Part shown: one piece after another, positions 8,414 to 16,143 of the stretch
How the letters are laid out: each line of letters starts with the position of its first letter
Position numbering within the stretch: the stretch's first letter is position 1
DNA from: Pseudomonas asiatica
GTDB lineage: Bacteria; Pseudomonadota; Gammaproteobacteria; Pseudomonadales; Pseudomonadaceae
DNA length: 64,000 nt
Direction: 5' to 3'
NCBI RefSeq assembly: GCF_009932335.1
Contig: NZ_BLJF01000001.1
Location: 1,612,001-1,676,000 of the forward strand
Position numbers and translations under genes: made by a program
The notes under the pieces: generated by a model
Databases searched by the model: none
What the model was told of the DNA's origin: nothing
What the model saw: only the letters and a program-made list of their open reading frames with translations

Positions 8414-9678
8414 CAGGCACTGCCAGGCAAGGGCGCGCGCCGTGCCTGGGGCGCTGCCCAGAGCAGATGCGCGACACCGATGGTGCGCTCCTCGAAACCG
8501 CCTTGGCAGTAACACAGGTAGAACTCCCACAGGCGCTGGAACATGTCGTCGTAGCCCAGGTCCGTCAGCGCTGCGCGTGCCTGGCGCAGGTTTTCTCGCC
8601 AATGCCGCAATGTGTGGGCATAGTCCTGGCCGAAATCTTCCATGTGCAAGAGGTTGAGTGCGGTGTGCCGGCTGGCAGTTTCCAGCATCACGCTCAACGA
8701 AGGCAGGGCGCCACCGGGGAAGATATAGCGCTGGATGAAGTCGACCGACCGCCGCGCCTGCTCATAGCGCTGGTCGCGTATGGTGATCGCTTGCAACAGC
8801 ATCAGGCCGTCGGGCTTGAGTAGCGAGGCGCACTGGCGGAAATACACCGGCAGGTAACGGTGGCCGACAGCCTCGATCATCTCGATCGAGACCAGTTTGT
8901 CGAAGGTGCCTTGAAGATCGCGGTAGTCTTCGCGAAGCACTTTCACGCGCTGCTCCAGCCCCAGGGCCTGAACGCGTTGCAGGGTATGGCTGTACTGCGC
9001 CTCGGAAAGCGTGGTGGTGGTGACCTTGCAGCCATATCGGGTGGCGGCGTGGATCGCCAGGCTGCCCCACCCGCAGCCGATCTCCAGCAGGTGGTCGGCA
9101 GGGCTCAGCTCCAGCTTCTGGCAGATGCGCTCCAGCTTGTGCAGCTGTGCTTGCTCCAGTGTCTGCCCCGGGTGTTCGAACTGAGCTGCCGAATACATCA
9201 TGGTGGGGTCGAGCAGCCGCTCGAACAGGGCATTGCCCAGATCGTAGTGCGCCAGAATATTGCGGCGGGCACCGCGCCTGTTGTTGCGGTTGAGTTTGTG
9301 CTGCAACCGCAGGGCAGGGCGGCCGAAGCGGGCCAGGCCCCCCTCGAGGGCGTCAAGTACCTCAAGGTTTGCGACGAACAGACGAGTCACCAGCGCCAGG
9401 TCGGGACTGCGCCAATAGCCGTGAATGTAGGCTTCGCCAGCACCGATCGAGCCATTGCCGGCTATCAGGCCCCAGGTGATGTCATCAAGGATCTCCACCT
9501 CGGCCTGCAACGGGCTGTGGGCGTCACCGAAACTCCACTGCTGCCCGTGGCTGAGCAGGCGCAGGTGGCCATGGCGCAGCCTGCCCAGCCGGGCGAGCAC
9601 GGCATTTCGTGCCAGCCCGCCGAACAATGGCCCGAGGCCTGCGAACTTGCTAACGCTCAGGGTGGGGTTCGACATCAT
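8413..9678 (-). CDS. ufaM: SAM-dependent methyltransferase, cyclopropane-fatty-acid synthase family (UfaM-like)
   Basis: About 421 residues from ATG 9678 (ATG 9675 is equally possible). Class I methyltransferase motif I is DHLLEIGCGWGSLAIHAA; the Cfa-type NILAHYDLGNALFERLLDP and MMYSAAQFEHPGQTLE motifs follow the family order. The cytoplasmic enzyme acts on unsaturated acyl chains of phospholipids. In P. putida a gene called ufaM of this family is reported as light-inducible and assigned to furan fatty-acid synthesis; in Rhodobacter the UfaM methylation step works with a flavoprotein desaturase, and an FAD oxidoreductase sits two genes upstream here. It overlaps DUF1365 by 29 bp. The product (methylated, furan or cyclopropane acid) is inferred. 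Confidence 0.82.
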   Translation of the reverse strand: MMSNPTLSVSKFAGLGPLFGGLARNAVLARLGRLRHGHLRLLSHGQQWSFGDAHSPLQAEVEILDDITWGLIAGNGSIGAGEAYIHGYWRSPDLALVTRLFVANLEVLDALEGGLARFGRPALRLQHKLNRNNRRGARRNILAHYDLGNALFERLLDPTMMYSAAQFEHPGQTLEQAQLHKLERICQKLELSPADHLLEIGCGWGSLAIHAATRYGCKVTTTTLSEAQYSHTLQRVQALGLEQRVKVLREDYRDLQGTFDKLVSIEMIEAVGHRYLPVYFRQCASLLKPDGLMLLQAITIRDQRYEQARRSVDFIQRYIFPGGALPSLSVMLETASRHTALNLLHMEDFGQDYAHTLRHWRENLRQARAALTDLGYDDMFQRLWEFYLCYCQGGFEERTIGVAHLLWAAPQARRAPLPGSA

Positions 9679-10459
9679 CAGGGTCCTCGCAGGAATGGCC
9701 GAGCGCCAGGTCACGCTGGCTGGCCGTGTGGTCATGGACGGGTGTGCGTTTGAACAGCAGGCGCAATGCCTGCCAGTAAATGGCCGAGACGGTGCGCAGG
9801 CTCATCCATGGGAAGGCCAGTACGTATCGGTGCACAGCGGCTCTATCCAGCGCCTGGCGTTGCAAGGCCAGGTCGGCCTCGAACACCTTGCTATCGGCTT
9901 GCCAGTTCTCCATGTGGATGCGTACATGTTCAGCGTCCAGGGCGAAGCGCAAGCGATAGTCCATGTGCAGTGGCATGAACGGCGACACATGGAAGGCCTT
10001 GGCGACGGTGAAGGGCCCGGCAAGGTTTCCGCGCACCGGCAGCACGTAATGGAAGCGTTCACGCCATGGTGTGTTTCGCACCTCCAGCAGGATTGCCGTC
10101 AGCCGTCCGTCACGGTCATGGCAGAAATAGAAACTGACCGGGTTGAACGACAGCCCCCAGCAACGCAACTGCGTGAGCAGGTGCACCGGCCCCTCAGGCA
10201 TTTCTCCCGTCGCGCTGCGCACCAGCAAGCGTGCAGCCTGGGCCAGGGTCTCGCCCCGGCGGGTCTGGGCTGGCAGGTAATCTGCCTGGTTCCAGCTCAG
10301 CGGCGCCAGGCGCCAGCGCCACAGCCAGCGTGACAGGCCTGTCAGCAAGGCTTGCTCGTCCAGGTCCAGGTAGAACATGCCGATCCTGTAGCGGAAGGCG
10401 TGGGGGCGCGGCGCCAGGCGCCGGTGGCTGACCCAGCCCACGCAAAGGCTGCTGTTCAC
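9650..10459 (-). CDS. DUF1365 domain-containing protein
   Basis: 269 residues from GTG 10459, which overlaps the stop codon of the FAD oxidoreductase (GTGA, 10456-10459); the frame is open further upstream but only within the oxidoreductase gene. Family hallmarks are WVSHRRLAPRPHAFRYRI at the start and CWGLSFNPVSFYFC, YVLPVRGNLAGPF and KAFHVSPFMPL further in. DUF1365 proteins occur almost always between an FAD oxidoreductase and a Cfa-type methyltransferase, as here, and are presumed to take part in acyl-chain modification. The activity has not been established from sequence. Confidence 0.88.
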   Translation of the reverse strand: MNSSLCVGWVSHRRLAPRPHAFRYRIGMFYLDLDEQALLTGLSRWLWRWRLAPLSWNQADYLPAQTRRGETLAQAARLLVRSATGEMPEGPVHLLTQLRCWGLSFNPVSFYFCHDRDGRLTAILLEVRNTPWRERFHYVLPVRGNLAGPFTVAKAFHVSPFMPLHMDYRLRFALDAEHVRIHMENWQADSKVFEADLALQRQALDRAAVHRYVLAFPWMSLRTVSAIYWQALRLLFKRTPVHDHTASQRDLALGHSCEDPDDVEPHPER

Positions 10460-11703
10460 AGGTGCTCTCCGAAATGCGCGGCCACCTTCAACGCACTGAC
10501 CACGCCATCTTCGTGAAAGCCGTTGCCCCAGTAGGCGCCGCAGAAGTAACTGTGGCGCTGGCCCTGCAGCTGCGCCTGGCGCGCCTGCGCGGCGCACGCC
10601 GCAAGGCTGTATTGCGGATGGTCGTACTGGAAGCGGGCAATGATCTGCGCCGGATCCACCAGCGCGGTCTGGTTGAGGCTCACGCAGAAGGTCGTCGCTG
10701 CCTGGATACCTTGCAGAATGTTCATGTTGTAGGTCAGCGCGGCAGGCGCCTGCTGCGGCCCGCCGAGACGGTAGTTCCAGCTGGCCCAGGCGCGCTTGCG
10801 GCGGGGTAGCAGACGGGTATCGGTGTGCAGCACCACATCGTTGCTGGCATAACCGATGGCGCCGAGCACTTCCCGTTCCTGCACGCTCGGCGCTTCGAGC
10901 AAAGCCAGGGCCTGGTCGCTGTGGCAGGCGAACACCACATTGTCGAAACGCTCGGTACCGGCAGCGCTCGTCAGGGTGACGCCACCTTCGTCGCGGCTGA
11001 CCCGGAAAACCTTGCAGTCGAGGCGGATGCGCCCGGCAAACGGCCGGCACAGCGGACTGACGTAGCTGCGCGAACCCCCTTCGATCACGCGCCACTGTGG
11101 ACGTTGGTTGACCGACAACAAGCCGTGGTTGCGACAAAACCGCACAAAGAACGCAAGTGGGAAGGCGAGCATGTCCGCGCGGGACATCGACCAGATCGCC
11201 GACCCCATCGGTACGATGTAATGGTCGATGAAGCGCTGTCCATAGCGCTGAGCCCGGAGGTAGGCGCCCAGGGTCGCGTTGGCATCGATACGCTGGTTAT
11301 CCAGGTCGGCGAGCGCCTGACGATTGAAACGCAAAATATCCCGTAGCATCCCCCAGAACCCCGGGGACACCAGGTTGCGGCGTTGGGCGAACAGGGTATT
11401 CAGGTCGTGCCCGTTGTATTCCAGGCCAGTGACCGGATCATGCACGGAGAAGCTCATTTCGGTCGGCCGTGAGGCGACCTTCAGGTGGTCGAGCAAGCGG
11501 ATGAAGTGCGGGTAGGTCCAGTCATTGAAGACGATGAAGCCGGTATCTATTGCATGGCGTTCACCCTGCCAGATCACATCGAGGGTATGCGTGTGGCCCC
11601 CGATCCATTTCTCGGCTTCGAAAACCGTCACCTCATGCTTGCGTGACAGCAGATGAGCGCAGGTTAACCCTGCAATGCCGCTGCCGATGATTGCTATACG
11701 CAT
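10456..11703 (-). CDS. FAD-dependent NAD(P)-binding oxidoreductase (amine-oxidase/desaturase type)
   Basis: 415 residues starting with a textbook dinucleotide-binding motif, MRIAIIGSGIAGLTCAHLLS, then FEAEKWIGGHTHTLD. It is similar in architecture to amine-oxidase-like flavoproteins and to the flavoprotein desaturase acting before the UfaM methylation step in furan fatty-acid formation. The C-terminal region has the FAD-site motif HSYFCGAYWGNGFHEDG. It is coupled to DUF1365 downstream by a GTGA overlap and lies 6 bp from the upstream SDR gene. Substrate inferred: membrane unsaturated acyl chains. Confidence 0.85.
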   Translation of the reverse strand: MRIAIIGSGIAGLTCAHLLSRKHEVTVFEAEKWIGGHTHTLDVIWQGERHAIDTGFIVFNDWTYPHFIRLLDHLKVASRPTEMSFSVHDPVTGLEYNGHDLNTLFAQRRNLVSPGFWGMLRDILRFNRQALADLDNQRIDANATLGAYLRAQRYGQRFIDHYIVPMGSAIWSMSRADMLAFPLAFFVRFCRNHGLLSVNQRPQWRVIEGGSRSYVSPLCRPFAGRIRLDCKVFRVSRDEGGVTLTSAAGTERFDNVVFACHSDQALALLEAPSVQEREVLGAIGYASNDVVLHTDTRLLPRRKRAWASWNYRLGGPQQAPAALTYNMNILQGIQAATTFCVSLNQTALVDPAQIIARFQYDHPQYSLAACAAQARQAQLQGQRHSYFCGAYWGNGFHEDGVVSALKVAAHFGEHL

Positions 11704-11709
11704 GGATCA

Positions 11710-12462
11710 TCATTCCTGTTCATGACGGGCAAGGCGTTGCCCAAGCCCCAGGCGCAGGCGCGCGGGCAGTGCGCCAAGCAGGCGCAATACCAGGATGAAA
11801 AGCCGGGGAAAGTTGATTTCCAGCGGGCGCTCGGGAAGGCGTTTGGCAATATGGCTGGCTGCGCGCTGCGCCGACCACAGCTGCGGCATGGGGAAATCGT
11901 TGCGACGGGTCAATGGCGTGTCGACAAAGCCCGGGTTGACGAGGGTGACGGCGATGCCTTCGCGGGCCAGGTCGATGCGCTGCGATTCCACCAGATAACG
12001 CACGGCTGCCTTGGACGCGCCATAGGCGCCGGCACGGGGCAAGGCCAGCCAGGTCACCGAACTGCCCATGACCACCAGATGAGGGCGTTGACCGGCGCGA
12101 AGCAAGGGCAGGGCCGCTGCCAGGCAGTAGCTGACAGCAAGGAAATTGGTACGGACCACGCGCTCGACCAAGGCAGGGTCGAAATGGTCCGGCTCCAGGT
12201 ACTCGCAGGTGCCTGCATTGAGGATCACCCTGTCCAGCGCTCCCCAGGCCTGCTCGATACGGGTTGCGATCCCGGCGACCTGTACGGGGTCGTCCAGGTC
12301 GCCAATGGCCAGCAGCACCTGCCCGGGAAAACGTTCAGCCAACGGGGCGAGACGATCTGCATGTCGTGCGCCCAAGGCAACCTGGTGGCCTTGCTCCAGC
12401 AGGCATTGTGCAAGTGCGGCACCGATACCGCTGCTTGCGCCTGTCAGCCAGCAGCGGCTCAT
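11710..12462 (-). CDS. SDR family oxidoreductase
   Basis: 250 residues from ATG 12462, which overlaps the stop of the NTF2-like gene (ATGA). The Rossmann motif CWLTGASSGIGAALAQ, the NAG motif in VILNAGTCEYL, the catalytic serine in VMGSSVTW and YGASKAAVRYL (YxxxK) are all present, with the PGFVDTP nucleotide-binding strand. This is a functional classical SDR in appearance. Homologous SDR genes accompany the FAD/DUF1365/Cfa cluster in many proteobacteria. The substrate is unknown. Confidence 0.87.
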   Translation of the reverse strand: MSRCWLTGASSGIGAALAQCLLEQGHQVALGARHADRLAPLAERFPGQVLLAIGDLDDPVQVAGIATRIEQAWGALDRVILNAGTCEYLEPDHFDPALVERVVRTNFLAVSYCLAAALPLLRAGQRPHLVVMGSSVTWLALPRAGAYGASKAAVRYLVESQRIDLAREGIAVTLVNPGFVDTPLTRRNDFPMPQLWSAQRAASHIAKRLPERPLEINFPRLFILVLRLLGALPARLRLGLGQRLARHEQE

Positions 12463-12881
12463 GCCATCCGGCCTTTGAGCCATCGAATCGCACCGCCCAT
12501 GACCGGAACATGTTCGTAGAGCAGGGCTGCTGCGTCGAAATAGTCCTGGTGAAAATGGACCCGGTCATGCCATTGCAGGTAACTGCATCCTTGCAAGCTG
12601 ATCTGCTGACCGCGGGCCAGGCGTGGGTGGCGAAACTGCAGGGTCCAGCGCAGGTAACCTTGCCCGGGCATCACTTCGTCGATGCTGGAAAAGGCATAGC
12701 GAATGTCGTGAGCGTTGGCGTACAACTGCGCGAAATAGGTTCGCAGAGCGCGCAGCCCCTGGATCTGATGCAACGGATCGCGAAAAGTGACATCGTCGCT
12801 GTACAGCTTTTCAAGGGTGCCGAGGTTGCCCCCGTCGAGTCTGCTGAAGTGCTCGGCGAATTGCTGCAGATACGCTGACAT
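12459..12881 (-). CDS. Nuclear transport factor 2 (SnoaL-like) family protein
   Basis: 140 residues of cone-fold type: LQQFAEHFSRLDGGNLGTLEKLYSDDVTF-like start, then FRDPLHQIQGL and a beta-rich C-terminal half. First gene of the six-gene minus-strand operon, with two operator-like sites directly upstream (12901-12975). Its stop overlaps the SDR start (ATGA). NTF2-like proteins bind or isomerise small hydrophobic ligands; the role in this cluster is unknown. Confidence 0.83.
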   Translation of the reverse strand: MSAYLQQFAEHFSRLDGGNLGTLEKLYSDDVTFRDPLHQIQGLRALRTYFAQLYANAHDIRYAFSSIDEVMPGQGYLRWTLQFRHPRLARGQQISLQGCSYLQWHDRVHFHQDYFDAAALLYEHVPVMGGAIRWLKGRMA

Positions 12882-12900
12882 GCTGGACTCCAGGAAATCC

Positions 12901-12924
12901 TGTACAGAAATGGCTTGTTGTACA
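12901..12924. promoter_or_regulatory. LitR/PplR operator-like site 1 (TGTACA-N12-TGTACA)
   Basis: TGTACA at 12901-12906 and 12919-12924 are separated by exactly 12 bases, a full match to the consensus T(G/A)TACA-N12-TGTA(C/T)A reported for P. putida PplR1. It lies 20-43 bases upstream of the NTF2-like start codon, downstream of the putative -10. Confidence 0.75.
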
Positions 12925-12935
12925 GGTATATCTGA

Positions 12936-12975
12936 AGTCTAAGCGTAAATCTATACAAGTCAACGATCTTGTATA
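12936..12975 (-). promoter_or_regulatory. LitR/PplR operator-like site 2 with overlapping sigma-70-like promoter
   Basis: TATACA (12952-12957) and TGTATA (12970-12975) are exactly 12 bases apart, again matching the PplR consensus on either strand. Read on the minus strand, TTGACT (12963-12958) is a good -35 element lying between the half-sites, followed 16 bases later by TAGACT (12941-12936) as a weak -10. A regulator bound here would occlude the promoter, consistent with derepression by light. Confidence 0.6.
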
Positions 12976-12983
12976 GGTTTTGT

Positions 12984-13430
12984 TCAGCGCTCAGCCTGGC
13001 CCAGTTGTCGGCGCAATTCAGCCACCTCGGCCTCCAGCTCGCGTAGCTTCTCCTCAGCGAAAATCTGCGCTGTGACATCGCGCTGGATGCCGATGTAGTA
13101 CGTCAACTGGTCCGCCTAGTTGTACACCGGCGTGACGGACAACTCGTTCCAGAACAAGCTCCCGTCCTTGCGGTAATTGCGCAGCACCTGGCAGCACGGC
13201 AGGCCTCCACGGATCGCCTCGCGGATGTTGGCAAGGCCGGCCTGGCCATGATCGTCGCCCTGCAGAAAACGGCAGTCCTGATACAGGATGTCCTCGGCGC
13301 GATAGCCGGTCAGGCGCTCGAAGGCGGGGTTGACGTAGATAAGGATGCTGTCGTCGCCCTCCTGCTCTGCGACGACGATGCCATCGTTGGAATGCTCGAC
13401 CATCAGTTGCATGAGTTTCGCGTTGATCAT
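12984..13430 (-). pseudogene. Short LOV blue-light photoreceptor (PpSB2-LOV-like) interrupted by an amber codon
   Basis: From ATG 13430 (MINAKLMQLMVEHSNDGIVV) the frame encodes a PAS/LOV core: the photoactive cysteine motif YQDCRFLQGDDHG, NYRKDGSLFWNELSVTPV and flavin-binding asparagines. TAG at 13118-13116 stops it after 104 residues. Immediately beyond, in the same frame, the coding continues as ADQLTYYIGIQRDVTAQIFA plus a coiled C-terminal helix to TGA at 12984, 148 codons in total, the length of P. putida short LOV proteins. The lost part carries the YYIGIQ strand whose glutamine contacts FMN in LOV domains, and the dimerising C-terminal helix. In the related P. putida protein as I recall it, the interrupted position is Glu (GAG to TAG). 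The gene is divergent from the MerR regulator, the usual partner. A sequencing error or amber suppression are alternatives. Confidence 0.85.
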
Positions 13431-13584
13431 GGGGCCCACCTACAGGCATTTAGGATGCGAAGTGCGCGGCCTGGCCTGCGTGCAGAAGGCCTCGGCGCCG
13501 TTTGTTGCATGATGACCCAAGGAGGCTCGCCGCAGAAGGTGCATATGGGTTTAGAATGTGCCACCCCCCAGATAAACCCTCATC

Positions 13585-14472
13585 ATGACTGACGCCACCC
13601 CAGCCGATTTGCTACCCATGCGCGATGTGGTCAGCCTGACCGGCATCAATCCGGTGACCTTGCGGGCATGGGAGCGGCGCCATGGGTTGATAAGCCCGCA
13701 GCGCACCGAGGGCGGCCATCGCCTTTATACCGCCCGCGATGTCCAGCGCATACGCGACATCTTGCGCTGGACTGGCAATGGGGTGCCCATCAGCAAGGTA
13801 GGCGGCATGCTCGCAGGCCAGCCGGATGCGCCGGTGCAGCAGCACTCGGCGTTCGACGACTGGCGCGCTGCCGTGGAGCGTGCAACCAAGGCATTCGATA
13901 CACAAGCGCTGGAAAGCATCCATGGGCAGTTGTTCACCGTCCTGCCCAAGTCCACCGTGCTGCGTGAGGTGCTGATGCCAGTCTGGCATGGCCTGGCCTC
14001 AGGCATTGCGCCGGGCCAGCGTAGCCAATGGCTGTTTCTGGACATGTTCCTGCGCGCCCGCCTGCTGATGCGCCTGCAGATGAACCAGGCCGATGCACCG
14101 CGCGTGCTGCTGGCAGGCACCGAGGGGCAAGCCGAACTGCAGGTATTGTGCACCGGGCTGCTGTTGAGCAGCGAGCAGCAACGCATCGAAGTGCTCGGTT
14201 GCGGGCAGCCGCTGGAAGAAATACCCATGCTGTGTGCAGCAATGCAGCCCGCAGCAGTGGTGATCAAGGTCCAGGTGCCGGTGGACCCTGCCTTGGCCAG
14301 GCGCCTGCGTTCGCTGCAAATGGCAATCGTTTGTCCGCTGGCCTTGATTGGCGAGGGATTGGCCGATTTACAACCAGCCTGGCAAGGCCTCCCGCTGTGT
14401 CTGCTGGACGAGCAGCGCGCTGACGTCGCCCCCATGCTGAATGCCTTGCTCAGTGGTGCCCTGGACCTTTGA
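13585..14472 (+). CDS. pplR2: MerR-family light-responsive regulator, class II LitR/CarH type (PplR-like)
   Basis: 295 residues. The N-terminal winged helix (MRDVVSLTGINPVTLRAWER, GLISPQRTEGGHRLYTARDV) is MerR-type; residues about 90-290 resemble the CarH/LitR C-terminal fold but have no recognisable DxHxxG cobalamin motif, as expected of class II LitR proteins that work with a LOV photoreceptor instead of B12. In P. putida KT2440 three such regulators act with short LOV proteins, and the one paired with PpSB2-LOV is PplR2; the symbol is by context. It is divergent from the LOV gene. It probably represses the flanking photolyase and lipid-modification transcripts in the dark. Confidence 0.85.
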   Translation: MTDATPADLLPMRDVVSLTGINPVTLRAWERRHGLISPQRTEGGHRLYTARDVQRIRDILRWTGNGVPISKVGGMLAGQPDAPVQQHSAFDDWRAAVERATKAFDTQALESIHGQLFTVLPKSTVLREVLMPVWHGLASGIAPGQRSQWLFLDMFLRARLLMRLQMNQADAPRVLLAGTEGQAELQVLCTGLLLSSEQQRIEVLGCGQPLEEIPMLCAAMQPAAVVIKVQVPVDPALARRLRSLQMAIVCPLALIGEGLADLQPAWQGLPLCLLDEQRADVAPMLNALLSGALDL

Positions 14473-14518
14473 CAGGGGCCCGCTGTAGTCTGCCGTACTG
14501 ATCCTTGCCTGCTCCTGT

Positions 14519-14554
14519 GGGTTACGCCAGAAGTCTTGCCTCTGGGCGTAACCC
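14519..14554. terminator. Inverted repeat GGGTTACGCC / GGCGTAACCC after the MerR gene
   Basis: Perfect 10-bp arms at 14519-14528 and 14545-14554 with a 16-base loop. No T-run follows, so it may be a weak terminator or a protein site rather than a classical intrinsic terminator. Confidence 0.45.
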
Positions 14555-14689
14555 GGTCCTGGGCCGGAATCATCACGCCGCGCGCGCAGGCCCAAAGCAC
14601 CTGGCAGCCCCCTCCAAGGCAGCGTTTCTGGCTGTTTGCCAGCTTCTGATAATCGCCTCCGACATCCCGTCCCCGTTTCGGAGCGCGAC

Positions 14690-15874
14690 ATGTACAACAA
14701 TAAGAATCTGTCCCCACGTTTGCTGGCGGCTGTTACCGTCAGCCTGTCGACCCTTTGCCTGAGCAGCCTGGCCCAGGCCGAGATCATGCTGTACGACAAG
14801 GACCAGACGACGTTTTCCACCGACGGCTATATCAACGCCTTCTACGTCAACAGCGATGTCGATCGGCAGGGTGAGCAGTTCGATCGCCGCCAGTCACGGG
14901 TGAAGATGGGCTTTCTGCCCAACTACCTGGGCTTCAACATGGGCAAGCAGGTAGATGACCTGAAGCTCGGCGCGCGAGCCTCGTTCTGGGTGACCATCAA
15001 CGACAGCGAAACCAACGGTACCGACACCGCCATCGACGTGCGCCAGTTCTACGGCACCGTGGCCAACCCCGAGTGGGGCGAGGTGCTGATCGGCAAGGAC
15101 TTCGGGCTGTTCGCCCGTTCCAATATCCTGCTCGACGAACTGCTGGCCGGTTATGGCCAGGTCAGTGACACCCTGGGGCTGGTTGACGGCGGCGGGGTCT
15201 CGTTCGGCAACATCGGTAGCGGCTACCCGTACCCGTTCCCCACCTCGTAGATCACCTATCGCACCCCAGTGATGGACGGCCTGCGGGTGGCGGTGGGCAT
15301 CATGGACCCGGTGGACACCAACGACAGCAGCCCGACCGGCAAGGCCTACCAGGAAAACCCGCGTACCGAAAGCGAGATCACCTACCAGTTCGACCTGGGT
15401 GGGGCGCAGATCTACAGCTGGCTCAACGGCAGCTACCAGACCTCCGACAACACCGACCCGGCGGTGCAGTCGGTCACCTCCAAAGGTGTCGGCTACGGTG
15501 TGCAGGCGAAGATGGGGGGGCTGTCGCTGACCGGCTCGGGGTTCCAGGCCAAGGGCATCAACCCGTTCTTCACCAACAACGCTGGCGAACCGACCTTGCG
15601 CAATGTCGACAGCGACGGCTACCTGCTGCAGGGCTCCTACAAGGTCGGCAAGAACCGGGTGGCGCTGTCGTATGGCAAGACCAAGGACGATGGCAACGGC
15701 GCGGTGGGCAGTGGTGCGGATTATGAAACCCGTGGCGTGGCGCTGTTCCATGACGTCAACGACAACCTCAAGCTGGTTGCCGAGTACAACCAGTTCTCCA
15801 TCGACGGCCATGAAACCAGTGACCAGAACGAAGACACCGATACCTTTGCGGTGGGGGCGGTGCTCACCTGGTAA
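14690..15874 (+). pseudogene. Gram-negative outer-membrane porin interrupted by an in-frame amber codon
   Basis: ATG 14690 begins a signal peptide (LLAAVTVSLSTLCLSSLAQA, cleaved before AEIM) followed by a 16-strand-type porin sequence rich in alternating polar/aromatic strands, ending in the typical C-terminal aromatic residue (AVLTW). TAG at 15248-15250 interrupts it between PYPFPTS and ITYRTPVMDGL; the frame is unchanged and the downstream half continues for 208 codons, so a single C-to-T change of a CAG glutamine codon explains the break. Total length would be 394 residues, normal for this family. A porin gene occurs at this position of the ped cluster in P. putida. Without readthrough no barrel can form. 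Confidence 0.85.
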
Positions 15875-15903
15875 GCCTTGCCAGACCGGGCAACACGGTC
15901 AAT

Positions 15904-16020
15904 TGTAGGAGCGGCCTTGTGTCGCGAAAGGGCCGCAAAGCGGCCCCAGGATTTCAGCAGCGATGCACAAATTGCTGGGGCTGCTTTGCAGCCCTTTCGC
16001 GACACAAGGCCGCTCCTACA
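15904..16020. repeat. REPIN, GTAGGAGCGGCCTTGTGTCGCGA family
   Basis: Two inverted REP copies, TGTAGGAGCGGCCTTGTGTC at the left end and its reverse complement ending at 16020, with inner arms GGGCCGCAAAGCGGCCCC and GGGGCTGCTTTGCAGCCC. The same family is at 26764-26886 and 51277-51386. Confidence 0.9.
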
Positions 16021-16069
16021 AGGTCCCGCGCATGCCGGTGATATTACGTCCATGGAACCGCCCACCCGC

Positions 16070-16086
16070 TACCCAAGTAGCATTCG
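16070..16086 (+). promoter_or_regulatory. TACC(C)AAGTAGCATTCG motif upstream of the FIST gene
   Basis: TACCCAAGTAGCATTCG matches the 17-base motif found before pedF, pedI and pqqA in this window. It lies 58-74 bases upstream of the chosen start codon 16144, a sensible activator position. Confidence 0.55.
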
Positions 16087-16143
16087 TCCTCGATGATCGC
16101 CTTCGTACACTCATCACTCAGCCACCCCGCGCCGGAGACCACG

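Noticed and set aside
10460..11137. Upstream extension of the DUF1365 frame
   Set aside because: It lies wholly inside the FAD oxidoreductase gene in another frame; the GTG at 10459 gives the normal family N-terminus.
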